From Nocardioides lijunqiniae (GTDB lineage Bacteria > Actinomycetota > Actinomycetes > Propionibacteriales > Nocardioidaceae): DNA of 64,000 bases. A program made the position numbers and the translations under genes. Numbering within the stretch: the first letter of the stretch is position 1; the number at the start of each line of letters is the position of its first letter. Below are positions 54,812 to 64,000 of this stretch, in pieces. Under the pieces are notes generated by a model that saw nothing but the letters and a program-made list of their open reading frames with translations, was not told the origin of the DNA and did no database searches. The stretch covers positions 1 through 64,000 of the forward strand of contig NZ_JACJGM010000034.1 of NCBI RefSeq assembly GCF_015024225.1. The letters run 5' to 3'.

Positions 54812-55600
54812 GCCTCACTCCGGCGGCGAGGTCCTCGGTGAGGGCCGCGAGCGCGCGCAGGCCCGCGGCCCGGTCGTCCTGGTCGAGGAGGGCGCGGACG
54901 AACGCCGAGCCCACGATCACGCCGTCGGCGTACGACGCCACCTCGGCGGCCTGGTCGCCGTTGCTGACGCCGAGGCCGACGCCGACGGGCAGGTCGGTGG
55001 TCGCTCGGGTGCGGGCGACGAGCGGGCCGGCGAGGTCGCTGGTGGTCGTGCGCGCGCCGGTGACGCCCATGACGGCCGTCGCGTAGACGAAGCCACGGCA
55101 CGCGGCGGTGGTCATGGCGACGCGCTCGTCGGTGGAGGACGGCGCGACCAGGAAGACCTTGTCGAGGTCGTGCTCGTCCGCGGCGGCGATCCACTCCGGG
55201 GCGCTGTCGGGCGTCAGGTCGGGCGTGATCAGGCCCGCTCCCCCGGCGCTGGCGAGGTCCGCGGCGAAGCGCGGGACGCCGTAGCGCTCGACGGGGTTCC
55301 AGTAGGTCATGACGAGCGTCGGCACGCCGGTGGCGGCGACGGCCTCGACCGTGCGGAGCACGTCGTGGGTGCGGACGCCGCCCTCGAGCGCGTGCTGCGC
55401 CGCGGCCTGGATGGTGGGGCCGTCCATGACCGGGTCGCTGTAGGGCAGCCCGATCTCGATGACGTCGCAGCCCGAGTCGACCAGGCAGCGCAGCGCGTCG
55501 ATGCCGCCGGCGACGTCGGGGTAGCCGGCCGGCAGGTAGCCGACCAGCGCGGCGCGACCGTCGGCGCGGGCCTTCTCGAAGGCGGTGGAGGTCGAGGCGC

Positions 55601-55604
<4 letters not shown>
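54804..55604 (-). CDS. trpA: Tryptophan synthase alpha subunit
   Basis: 266 residues from the GTG at 55602-55604, overlapping the trpB stop (GTGA). The catalytic Glu is in DVIEIGLPYSDPVMDGP, Asp in LITPDLTPDSAPEW, and the phosphate loop is PVGVGLGVSNGDQA. It splits indole-3-glycerol phosphate and passes indole to TrpB. The downstream SCO gene overlaps it by 8 bases. Confidence 0.95.
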
Positions 55605-56826
<1,222 letters not shown>

Positions 56827-56830
<4 letters not shown>

Positions 56831-57609
56831 GCCTCGACTCCTGTCATCGCGGCGACCGCCTGGCGCGGCGCCCCGTCCTTGACGAGCGCCTCGCCGACGA
56901 GCACCGCACGGGCGCCCTCGCTCACGAAGCGCTTGACGTCCTGCTCCCCCGAGATCCCCGACTCCGCCACGAGCACGCGGTCGGAGGGCACCAGCGGCGC
57001 CAGGCGGGAGAACGTGTCGTTGTCGACCGCGAGGGTCTTGAGGTTGCGCGCGTTGACGCCGACGAGCTCGGCGCCCAGCGCCACCGCCCGCTCGGTCTCG
57101 TCCTCGTCGTGCACCTCGACCAGCACGGTGAGGCCGAGCTCGCGTGCCTCGTCGTGCAGGCGGCGCAGGGTGTCGTCGTCGAGCGCGGCGACGATCAGCA
57201 GCACCAGGTCGGCGCCGGCCGCGCGGGCCTCGACCACCTGGTAGCTCGTGACCACGAAGTCCTTGCGCAGCAGCGGGGTGTCGACCGCGGCGCGCACGGC
57301 GCGCAGGTCGGCGAGGCTGCCGCCGAAGCGGCGCTGCTCGGTCAGCACGCTGATCGCGGCGGCTCCCCCGGCGGCGTACTCGCGGGCCAGGGAGGCGGGG
57401 TCGGGGATGTCGGCCAGCTCGCCCTTGCTGGGACTGCGGCGCTTGACCTCGGCGATCACGCTGGAGCCGGTGGTGCGGAAGTGGGGCATCGGGTCACGCA
57501 CGGGCTCGGCGTCGGCCAGGGTGGCGCGCAGCTCGGCGAGCGGGAGGGCGGCCTCGCGCTCGGCGAGGTCGGTCCGGACGCCCGCGACGATGTCGTCGAG
57601 CACGGACAT
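56827..57609 (-). CDS. trpC: Indole-3-glycerol phosphate synthase
   Basis: 260 residues forming a TIM barrel. Catalytic motifs are VIAEVKRRSPSKG, AISVLTEQRRFGG, LLRKDFVV and VLVAESGIS. GGAGGAGG precedes the ATG by a few bases, marking it as the first gene of the trpC-trpB-trpA run. The small membrane-protein genes further upstream are on the same strand, but a plus-strand gene (57719-58081) intervenes, so trpC needs its own promoter between 57610 and 57718. No tryptophan leader peptide is evident there. Confidence 0.95.
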
Positions 57610-57718
57610 GACTCCTCCTCCAGATGGGACCGGCGATGCGTACGTCTGAGTCTGACACGTGACGTAATAGGGTCCTGCCAGCGGTCACCCAGGACCGGTC
57701 ACGATCGAAGGGATCTTC

Positions 57719-58081
57719 ATGAGCTACGGACAGCCCCCGCCGCCCCCGCCGCCCCCCGAGGGCCCGCAGTACGGCGCGCCGCCCCCGGGCTACGGCGGGC
57801 AGCCGCAGAAGAACTCCGCCATGGCCATCTCCGGCCTGGTCCTCGGCATCATCGGCGTCATCCCCTGCTTCTGGGGATGCTTCGTCTTCTCGATCGGCGG
57901 CGTCGTCTTCGGCCTGCTGGGCAAGAAGGACGTGGCGAACTCCCACGGCGCCAAGAAGGGCGCGAACCTCGCCCAGTGGGGCTTCATCCTCGGCCTCGTC
58001 GGGATCGCCCTCGGCGTCCTCTACTGGATCCTGGTCGGCACCGGCGTCATCGACATAGACCTCGACAGCTACAGCAGCTGA
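57719..58081 (+). CDS. DUF4190 small membrane protein
   Basis: 120 residues. The first 30 are proline-rich (QPPPPPPPPEGPQYGAPPPG), a disordered cytoplasmic part, followed by two membrane segments (ISGLVLGIIGVIPCFWG and FILGLVGIALGVLYWIL) with the basic loop KKDVANSHGAKKGANLAQ between. This is the DUF4190 layout. Function unknown. GAAGGGATC lies just before the ATG. The gene interrupts the trp strand order and ends at a hairpin shared with the convergent DUF2752 gene. Confidence 0.8.
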   Translation: MSYGQPPPPPPPPEGPQYGAPPPGYGGQPQKNSAMAISGLVLGIIGVIPCFWGCFVFSIGGVVFGLLGKKDVANSHGAKKGANLAQWGFILGLVGIALGVLYWILVGTGVIDIDLDSYSS

Positions 58082-58116
58082 TCCGCTCCGGGTCCCGGGG
58101 CGCCTGCGGGCGCTCC

Positions 58117-58134
58117 GGGCCCGGGCACGGGCCC
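58117..58134. terminator. 7-bp stem with GGCA loop
   Basis: GGGCCCG (58117-58123) pairs with 58128-58134 around GGCA, between the convergent DUF4190 and DUF2752 genes and touching the stop codon of the latter. A short but plausible bidirectional terminator. Confidence 0.4.
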
Positions 58135-58583
58135 TACGGGGCCAGCCAGGAGCCGGACAGGTTGCGCACCACGGTGAACACCGCGACCAGCGCGAGTCCG
58201 GTCAGGGCCACCCGGCTCACCACCGCCATCGGCACCCGTCGCCGATGGCCTCGCCAGCGGTCGACCGTCCAGACCGCGAGTCCGGCCAGGATGAACGGCA
58301 GCGCGACGACGAACGCCAGGTTGCTCGAGGCGGCGTCGACGACCTGCAGGTTGCTCAGGTCGTTGACCGCGCGCAGGCCCCCGCAGCCCGGGCAGTAGAA
58401 GCCCATCGCGGCGCTGGGGCAGAACCCCCAGCTCCCCTGCGAGTGCGGGTCGCGCAGGTGCAGGGCGACCGTCAGGGCACCGATGGTGCCGATCGTCGCC
58501 ACGGGCGCGGCCATCCGCTGCCACCGCGAGCGCGGCGGCGTGGGGCGGACCGGCGCGTGGGGCGCCATCGGCGGGTGGGTCAA
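58134..58583 (-). CDS. DUF2752 membrane protein
   Basis: 149 residues with three membrane segments. The signature is GFYCPGCGGLRAVNDLSN, the CPGCGGxR block that defines DUF2752. Its ATG overlaps the stop of the HGxxPAAW gene by 4 bases. Family function is unknown; the genes occur widely next to trp genes in actinobacteria. Confidence 0.85.
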   Translation of the reverse strand: MTHPPMAPHAPVRPTPPRSRWQRMAAPVATIGTIGALTVALHLRDPHSQGSWGFCPSAAMGFYCPGCGGLRAVNDLSNLQVVDAASSNLAFVVALPFILAGLAVWTVDRWRGHRRRVPMAVVSRVALTGLALVAVFTVVRNLSGSWLAP

Positions 58584-58780
58584 TGCGTCGACCCGTGCAG
58601 GCCCATCTTGGCCATGATCGCGAACAGCACGCCGGCGGCCAGCGTGATCGCGACGCCGACCCAGAAGATCGGGTAGCTGATCGGGCTCAGCATCAGTCCG
58701 ACGCCGCCGACCACGAAGCCCACCAGTCCGACGACCACGGCCGTCCAGGCTGCCGGGGTGTTGCCGTGGTTGTCAGACAT
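58580..58780 (-). CDS. HGxxPAAW small membrane protein
   Basis: 66 residues. The start MSDNHGNTPAAWTAVVVG carries the HGxxPAAW motif, followed by two membrane helices. GAGGAG precedes the ATG. Such proteins of unknown function are regular neighbours of tryptophan genes in actinobacteria, as here. Confidence 0.88.
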   Translation of the reverse strand: MSDNHGNTPAAWTAVVVGLVGFVVGGVGLMLSPISYPIFWVGVAITLAAGVLFAIMAKMGLHGSTH

Positions 58781-58843
58781 GCGGGACTCCTCGCGGTGCG
58801 GATCGGTACGTCGTGGTGGTGCGGGGCCAGTCTATTCAGGTGC

Positions 58844-59431
58844 TCAGCGCGTGGGGTCGTCACCCTGGTCGATGGCCTTCCAGAGGTCCAGGTTGGACGG
58901 GTCCTCGACGGGCCGTGCGGCCCCCTGCTCACCGGGCGCGTCGTAGCGGCTGCCCATCTCCGGCCAGCCCGGGACCCGCCGTACGGCGAGCACGGCGGCG
59001 ACCGCGGAGACCAGCGCGCAGGCCAGCCCGAACCAGAACCACCGCGTCAGGTCGATGTCGACGCCGGGCAGGCCGGCGGCGGTGAAGTCGTCGGCGAGGT
59101 CGCGCACGGAGGTGAGCGCGCCGACCGCGTAGGTCACCAGCGTGCCGACCGCGGCCAGCGCGCCGAGCGCCGCGACCACGCGACGCACGCGGCCCCGCGA
59201 GACCAGGACGACGCCCCAGCACGCGAGGACCACCAGGCCCAGCGCGGTGGCCAGCGGCACGCTGGCGCCCTCGCCGCGCAGCACGAACGTCGTGACCAGC
59301 GAGGAGGACTCCTCGCTGCGGGTCAGGTCGGCCACCGCCCACACCTGGTTGCCGCCCACCGCGGCCCCCACCCCGGCGGCGAGACCGACCAGGACGGTGA
59401 GCGCGAAGCCGCCCGTGCGGCGCTCAGCCAC
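58844..59431 (-). CDS. Trp biosynthesis-associated membrane protein
   Basis: 195 residues from the GTG at 59429-59431, which lies 8 bases inside the end of hisI; a longer start would overlap hisI deeply. There are four membrane segments (for example FALTVLVGLAAGVGAAVGGN and VALGALAAVGTLVTYAVGAL). The family (TIGR02234-like) is named from its usual place beside trpE, yet trpE is absent here and this gene directly follows hisI. Function unknown. Confidence 0.8.
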   Translation of the reverse strand: MAERRTGGFALTVLVGLAAGVGAAVGGNQVWAVADLTRSEESSSLVTTFVLRGEGASVPLATALGLVVLACWGVVLVSRGRVRRVVAALGALAAVGTLVTYAVGALTSVRDLADDFTAAGLPGVDIDLTRWFWFGLACALVSAVAAVLAVRRVPGWPEMGSRYDAPGEQGAARPVEDPSNLDLWKAIDQGDDPTR

Positions 59432-59783
59432 GGCCGGCGCCGTCGAGCGGCCCGAGCAGGTCGGCGTCGAAGCAGGTGCGGTCACCGGTGTGGCAGGCGG
59501 CGCCCTCCTGGTCGACCTTGACCAGCAGGGTGTCGCCGTCGCAGTCGAGGCGGACCTCCTTGACCCACTGGACGTGACCGGAGGTGTCGCCCTTGACCCA
59601 GTACTCGCGGCGCGAGCGGCTCCAGTACGTCGCCCGCCCGGTCGTCAGCGTGCGCTCGAGCGCCTCGTCGTCCATCCAGCCCAGCATCAGCACCTCACCG
59701 GAGTCGTGCTGCTGCACCACGGCCGGCACCAGACCCTCCGCGGAGCGCTTGAGCCGGTCGGCGATGGCGGGGTCGAGGGGCAT
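59424..59783 (-). CDS. hisI: Phosphoribosyl-AMP cyclohydrolase
   Basis: 119 residues, single-domain type. The motifs are VLMLGWMDDEAL, TYWSRSRREYWVKGDTSGH, the metal-binding LDCDGD and the zinc cysteines in GAACHTGDRTCF. It carries out the third step of histidine synthesis. GATACT lies 6 bases before the ATG, a weak leaderless-type box. The Trp-associated membrane gene overlaps its end, so the two are cotranslated. Confidence 0.94.
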   Translation of the reverse strand: MPLDPAIADRLKRSAEGLVPAVVQQHDSGEVLMLGWMDDEALERTLTTGRATYWSRSRREYWVKGDTSGHVQWVKEVRLDCDGDTLLVKVDQEGAACHTGDRTCFDADLLGPLDGAGRG

Positions 59784-59807
59784 GGGTCCAGTATCGCGCG
59801 CGGCGGC

Positions 59808-61616
59808 CTAGGCTCGCGCGCTCGCCTCGCCCGCGGGCCCTTGCTGCGAGACCCAGGAGCGGTGCAGGCCGGCGTAGACGCTGCCGGCCTCGGCTGCCAG
59901 GACGCTGTGGTGGCCGCGCTGCACGACGCGGCCCTGGTCGACGACCACGACCTCGTCGGCGCTCTCGGCGGTGGAGAGGCGGTGGGCGATGGTGACCGAG
60001 GTGCGCCCGCCCATCAGCCGCTCCAGCGCCCGGCCGATGCGCATCTCGAGCTGGGGGTCGACGGCGCTGGTGGCCTCGTCGAGGACCAGCAGGTCGGGGT
60101 CGGCGAGGTGGGCGCGCAGCAGCGCCACCAGCTGCCGCTCCCCCGCCGAGAGCGACTCGCCGCGCTGGCCGACCCGGGTGTCGAGGCCGCGGGGCAGCCC
60201 GTCGAGCCAGTCGGTGAGGCCGAGCTCGTCGGCGCTGGCGCGGATGTCGTCGTCGGAGGCGTCGAGCCGGCCGTAGCGCACGTTGGCCCGCAGGGTGTCG
60301 TCGAAGAGGAAGCCCTCCTGGGGCACGAGGACCACGCTGCGCCGCAGCGAGGCCTCGCCGATCTCGCGCACGTCGACGCCGTCGAGCAGCACCGCCCCGC
60401 GCGAGGGGTCCATCAGGCGGGTGAGGAGCTTGGCGAACGTCGACTTGCCCGAGCCGGTCTCGCCGACGATCGCCACCCGGCGGCCGGCGGCGATGTCGAG
60501 GGTGACGTCGCGCAGGACCGGCGGGCCGCCGGGGTAGGCGAACTCGACGTCCTCGAAGCGCACGTCGATCGGGCCGCGCGGGAGCACCTGGCCCTCGGGC
60601 CCCGGGTCGACGAGGTCGGCCGGCGTGTCGAGGATCCCGATGACCCGGCGCCACCCGGCGATGGCGTTCTGGGCGTCGGTGAGGATCTGCGTGCCCATCT
60701 GCACCGGGCCCACGAACAGCGTCACCAGGAACGCGAAGGCCAGCACCTCGCCGGCGGTGATGTCGCCCGCGAAGCCGAGCCAGATGCCGACGATCAGGAC
60801 GCCGGCGTTGGCGAGGCCGGCGGAGACCCCGCCGAGGGAGAACGAGAAGGCCGTGAAGCCCTGCGCGCGGGTGCTGGCCTGCTGGTGCGTGGCGATCGCC
60901 TCGTCGATGCGCGCCTGGGTGCGCGACTCGACGGCGTAGGAGCGCACGACCGCGGCACCGACGACGGGCTCGGAGATCGCGGACAGCATGATGCCGACCT
61001 GCCGGCGGACGGTGCCGTAGGCGTCGGAGAGCTTGCGCTGGAAGAACCGCAGCGAGGCGAACAGCGGCGCGAAGCACAGCCACACCACCAGGGCGAGCTG
61101 CCAGCTGTAGAACAGCATGACGATCGTCGCGATCAGCACCTGGCCGATGCTGACGACGAAGAGCAGGCCGCCGAACACCAGGAACTGGCTGACCTGGTCG
61201 ACGTCGCTGGTGACGCGCGAGACCAGCGCGCCCCGGCGCTCGGTGTTCTGGGTGAGGAGCGGCAGGTCGTGCACGTGCCGGAAGGCCTTGATGCGCAGCG
61301 AGGCCAGGCCCCGTTCGGAGGTGGTGAAGAGCCGCCGGGTCATGGCGTAGGAGGCGTAGCTGGTCACGAGCAGGCCGGCCGCGGCCACCACGCCCATCCA
61401 GACGGTGAAGGACACGTCCGGGCCGCCGGAGCGGCCCAGGCCGCGGTCGAGGGTCTGCTGGACCGCGATGGGCACGATCACCTGGCCCACCGAGGCCACG
61501 ACGGCCAGGGCGAGGGTGCCCCAGACGCCCTCCTTCAGCTCGGGAGAGAAGTGCACCCCGCGACGGATCGTCGCGATCGCGCCGATCTCCTCGCCGGAGT
61601 CCATGACGGTGCTCAC
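59808..61616 (-). CDS. ABC exporter half-transporter, second subunit
   Basis: 602 residues from the GTG at 61614-61616 (GTGA overlap with the partner gene). A six-helix exporter domain is followed by an ATPase: Walker A VGETGSGKST, Walker B LLVLDEATSAVD with the catalytic Glu, and H-loop TIAHRLST. The signature is altered (LSAGERQ instead of LSGGQ). Paired with the other subunit, whose Walker B and H-loop are altered but whose signature is intact, it forms a heterodimer with one active and one degenerate ATP site. Substrate unknown; relatives export drugs or lipids. Confidence 0.88.
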   Translation of the reverse strand: MSTVMDSGEEIGAIATIRRGVHFSPELKEGVWGTLALAVVASVGQVIVPIAVQQTLDRGLGRSGGPDVSFTVWMGVVAAAGLLVTSYASYAMTRRLFTTSERGLASLRIKAFRHVHDLPLLTQNTERRGALVSRVTSDVDQVSQFLVFGGLLFVVSIGQVLIATIVMLFYSWQLALVVWLCFAPLFASLRFFQRKLSDAYGTVRRQVGIMLSAISEPVVGAAVVRSYAVESRTQARIDEAIATHQQASTRAQGFTAFSFSLGGVSAGLANAGVLIVGIWLGFAGDITAGEVLAFAFLVTLFVGPVQMGTQILTDAQNAIAGWRRVIGILDTPADLVDPGPEGQVLPRGPIDVRFEDVEFAYPGGPPVLRDVTLDIAAGRRVAIVGETGSGKSTFAKLLTRLMDPSRGAVLLDGVDVREIGEASLRRSVVLVPQEGFLFDDTLRANVRYGRLDASDDDIRASADELGLTDWLDGLPRGLDTRVGQRGESLSAGERQLVALLRAHLADPDLLVLDEATSAVDPQLEMRIGRALERLMGGRTSVTIAHRLSTAESADEVVVVDQGRVVQRGHHSVLAAEAGSVYAGLHRSWVSQQGPAGEASARA

Positions 61617-63394
61617 GTGCTCACCTCCTCCTGCTCGTAGGCGTTGACCAGGCGGGCGTACGACGGGCTGCTGGCGAGCAGCTCGGCGTGCGTGCCGCGG
61701 GCCACGACGCGCCCGCCCTCGAGGTGGAGGACCTCGTCGGCCAGCCCGATCGTGGCCTTGCGGTAGGCGACGACGACCAGCGTGGAGCCGGTGCCGCTCT
61801 CGCGCAGCCCGGCGAGGATGCGGGCCTCGACCTCGGGGTCGACCGCCGAGGTGGCGTCGTCGAGGATCAGCAGTCGCGGCCGGCGCACGAGTGCGCGGGC
61901 CAGCGAGATGCGCTGGCGCTGACCGCCCGAGAGCGACGTGCCGCGCTCGCCGAGCTGGGTGTCCAGGCCGGAGGGCAGGGCGGCGACGAAGCCGTCGGCC
62001 TGTGCCGTGCGCAGCGCCTCCCACACGTCGGCGTCGCTGACGTCGGCGCCGAGGGTGATGTTGCCGCGCACGGTGTCGTCGAAGAGGAACGCCGTCTGCG
62101 GCACGATCGAGACCGTCGCGGCCAGCTCCCCGGGCGCCAGCTCGCGCAGGTCGACGCCGTCGACGGCGACGCGTCCGTGGTCGGGGTCGACCAGGCGCGT
62201 GAGCAGGGTGGTGAGCGTGCTCTTGCCGGACGCCGTCGCGCCCACGAGCGCGACGGTGCGGCCGGGCTCGACCGAGAACGTGAGGTCCTCGAGGAGCGGC
62301 TGGTCGGGGTCGTAGCGGTAGCCGAGGGACTCGACGTCGAGGCGGGCGCCGTCGGCGCCGCGGACCGCACGCCGCTCGCCGTACGGCATCTCGCCGGTGG
62401 CACCGAGCACCGAGCGCACCCGGCGGTAGCCGACGACGCTGCGGGGGAACTCCCCCAGCAGCCAGCCGATGGAGCGGATCGGGAAGGACACGATCGTCAG
62501 GAGGTAGGCGACGGTGACGACGTCGCCGGCGTCGGTGGCGCCGCTGAGCACCCGGGAGACGCCGACCGCGAGGACGAACAGCACGCCGAGCCCGGGCAGC
62601 GCTGCGAGGGCCGGGTCGAAGGCGGCGCGGATCCGGCCGACCCGGATGTTGACGTCGCGCAGCTCCTGGGCCTTGGCCGCGAAGCGGGCGGTCTCCTCGG
62701 GCTCGCGGCCCAGGGTCTTGACGACCATGGCGCCGTCGAAGGACTCGTGGGCGATCTCGCTGACCTCGCCACGCAGCTGCTGGGCGCGGGTCATCCAGCC
62801 CTGCGAGCGCTGCTGGTAGATCACGTTGACGGCGATGACCGCGGGGAACACCAGCAGCCCGACCAGGGCGAGGACGACGTCGGCCAGCAGCATCTGCGCG
62901 ACGGCGATCACCATCATCGCCACGGTGCCGACGGCCATGGGCAGGGGCGCGATCGGGCCCCAGGCGGCCTCGACGTCGGAGTTGGCGTTGGAGAGCAGCT
63001 CGCCGGTGGGGTGGCGCTGGTGCCACTCCATGGGCAGGGAGAGGTACTGGCGCGTCACCGCACGGCGGGTGCTGGCCTGCATGCGGTACTGCATGATCCC
63101 GGCGCCCAGCCGGCGCGCGACGATGCCCACCGCGCGCAGGATCGCGACCCCGAGGAACAGCGCGAGGATCGCCACCAGCGAGCCCGTGCCGACCTCACCG
63201 GTGCGGAAGGCGGGCAGCACGACGTGGTCGGTCGACCAGCCCAGCACCCAGGCGTCGGCGACGGTCAGCGCACCGAACAGCACGCTGCCCAGCGTGGACA
63301 GCGTGAAGATCCAGGGCTCCCGCTTGATCGCCACCAGGAGCACACCGAAGCCGGCACGGGTGGAACCCCGGCCGTCTGCTCGTTCGTCGTCCAT
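61613..63394 (-). CDS. ABC exporter half-transporter, first subunit
   Basis: 593 residues: a six-helix membrane domain, then an ATPase with Walker A VGATASGKST and a canonical signature LSGGQRQRI. The catalytic Glu after Walker B is Asp (LLILDDATSAVD), and the H-loop His is Tyr (VVAYRKAT), so this subunit's own ATP site should be hydrolysis-poor. AGGGAG precedes the ATG. The second half-transporter gene overlaps by 4 bases. Confidence 0.88.
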   Translation of the reverse strand: MDDERADGRGSTRAGFGVLLVAIKREPWIFTLSTLGSVLFGALTVADAWVLGWSTDHVVLPAFRTGEVGTGSLVAILALFLGVAILRAVGIVARRLGAGIMQYRMQASTRRAVTRQYLSLPMEWHQRHPTGELLSNANSDVEAAWGPIAPLPMAVGTVAMMVIAVAQMLLADVVLALVGLLVFPAVIAVNVIYQQRSQGWMTRAQQLRGEVSEIAHESFDGAMVVKTLGREPEETARFAAKAQELRDVNIRVGRIRAAFDPALAALPGLGVLFVLAVGVSRVLSGATDAGDVVTVAYLLTIVSFPIRSIGWLLGEFPRSVVGYRRVRSVLGATGEMPYGERRAVRGADGARLDVESLGYRYDPDQPLLEDLTFSVEPGRTVALVGATASGKSTLTTLLTRLVDPDHGRVAVDGVDLRELAPGELAATVSIVPQTAFLFDDTVRGNITLGADVSDADVWEALRTAQADGFVAALPSGLDTQLGERGTSLSGGQRQRISLARALVRRPRLLILDDATSAVDPEVEARILAGLRESGTGSTLVVVAYRKATIGLADEVLHLEGGRVVARGTHAELLASSPSYARLVNAYEQEEVST

Positions 63395-63503
63395 GTCTCC
63401 CTGACTCGCGCCCTCGACGACCGAGAACCGTCGAGGCTCGCAGGCTATTCCCGGGCGCCGCCATCGCCCAATCCGTCACTACCCCCCGTGGCAGGCTGGC
63501 GGC

Positions 63504-63614
63504 ATGCCCACCCCGTCCCTCTTCCGGTCCGGCCGAGCGGAGGTGAGGGGGCTCCGCTTCGACGGGCCGCCCGCGAGCGTCGCGCGGCTGCAGGATGCCG
63601 ACCTGGGCGCCTAG
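63504..63614 (+). CDS. Possible 36-residue ORF or gene remnant
   Basis: MPTPSLFRSGRAEVRGLRFD followed by 16 more residues to a TAG. Codon third positions are nearly all G or C, like genes here, and CAGGCT lies 6 bases before the ATG. No family is recognised. It could be a remnant of a longer gene or a chance frame in high-GC DNA. Confidence 0.2.
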   Translation: MPTPSLFRSGRAEVRGLRFDGPPASVARLQDADLGA

Positions 63615-63623
63615 CGCGGAGGT

Positions 63624-63980
63624 CTAGCGCTCGGCGCGCCCCACGAGGCGCACCACGTGCGTGCGGAAGTGGAACGTCGACATCGCGCCCTCGACCACGG
63701 TCAGGAAGCCATCGGTGCGCTCGTAGACGGTGCGCCCGCGCGGGGAGAGCGGGTCCGGCGGCTGGTGGTCGAAGGCCACGCGCTCGGCGGCCTTCAGCGC
63801 GACCTCGCGCGACACGTAGACCGGTCCGAGCTCGTCGACCACGGTCGGTGGCTTCCGCTCCCCCTCGTTGGAGTACTCCACGAGCACGCGCCACTCCTGC
63901 GCCGCCTCGGGTGCGCCGGAGGGAGCCGTCGGCTCGGCGGTCTCTGCGCCGGGTCCCTGGTAGACGTCGTAGCTGCTCAT
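63624..63980 (-). CDS. Conserved-looking hypothetical protein
   Basis: 118 residues. A disordered acidic start (GPGAETAEPTAPSGAPEA) precedes a compact domain beginning EWRVLVEYSNEGERKPPTVV and ending TFHFRTHVVRLVG. No signal peptide, membrane segment or catalytic motif is visible. Its ATG overlaps a TGA (63977-63979) that may end a gene lying beyond the right edge. Codon usage is that of a normal gene. No function can be offered. Confidence 0.65.
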   Translation of the reverse strand: MSSYDVYQGPGAETAEPTAPSGAPEAAQEWRVLVEYSNEGERKPPTVVDELGPVYVSREVALKAAERVAFDHQPPDPLSPRGRTVYERTDGFLTVVEGAMSTFHFRTHVVRLVGRAER

Positions 63981-64000
63981 GCCGGCAGCGTCTCCCGCAG
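63977..64000 (-). CDS. Possible 3' end of a gene beyond the window
   Basis: Seven codons (LRETLPA) and a TGA that overlaps the next ATG (ATGA), the usual joint between operon genes in this window. Too short to identify. Confidence 0.3.
   Translation of the reverse strand: MRETLPA

Overview
The window is a high-GC, gene-dense chromosomal segment of an actinobacterium, most likely Nocardioides or a close relative in the Nocardioidaceae. The evidence is the strong G/C preference at third codon positions, many GTG starts, overlapping ATGA/GTGA gene junctions, and housekeeping genes that recall the mycobacterial hisI-trp-lgt-pyk-pdtaR-polA-rpsA-coaE neighbourhood. I see no phage, insertion sequence or CRISPR array. 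All family assignments come from reading the translations; no database search was possible.

Layout. 1-2.4 kb: 5-oxoprolinase genes (pxpC partial, pxpB, pxpA) with a lipoprotein gene. 2.4-6.9 kb: oligopeptidase B, a group-2 sigma factor behind a SigR/SigH-like promoter, an acetyltransferase and coaE. 7-10.6 kb: a GlxA-type AraC regulator divergent from an unrecognised 49-residue membrane protein, rpsA, and a cold-shock gene. 10.6-13.3 kb: a thiol/redox operon (AhpD-like, redoxin, MOSC) divergent from a MarR regulator with a four-cysteine tail. 13.3-15.2 kb: a phosphotransferase and a methyltransferase whose end is interrupted by a 150-base G/C-run block. 15.2-34 kb: a cell-envelope glycan region (DUF3068, methyltransferases, a DUF2613-like protein, flippase, glycosyltransferases, AftD, HHxxxDG acyltransferase, decaprenyl-phosphate phosphoribosyltransferase, two epimerase-type reductases, a GMC flavoenzyme and its small partner). 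34-38.7 kb: polA, thioesterase, acetyltransferase, DUF554. 38.7-44.5 kb: a complete branched-chain amino-acid ABC importer and pdtaR. 44.6-45.5 kb: tRNA-Leu(CAA) and a LAGLIDADG-type protein. 45.5-53 kb: pyk, gltD, gltB. 53-60 kb: lgt, a SCO protein, trpA-trpB-trpC, small membrane proteins and hisI. 60-64 kb: a heterodimeric ABC exporter and a conserved hypothetical.

How the genes work together. The strongest theme is envelope glycan assembly. UbiA would make decaprenyl-phospho-phosphoribose. An oxidase/reductase pair (GMC plus SDR) lies next to it and could, by inference, epimerise the sugar as DprE1/DprE2 do. AftD and other polytopic enzymes would use the lipid-linked sugar. The second theme is nitrogen and amino-acid economy: oxoproline to glutamate, GOGAT, branched-chain amino-acid import, and a trp block that lacks trpE. 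The third is stress control: the sigma factor promoter, the redox operon, and rpsA/csp.

Two roughly 150-base runs of almost pure G/C (about 8.2 and 15.0 kb) look like assembly artefacts rather than biology. Several genes appear to be leaderless, with a TAnnnT box 6-7 bases before the start codon.
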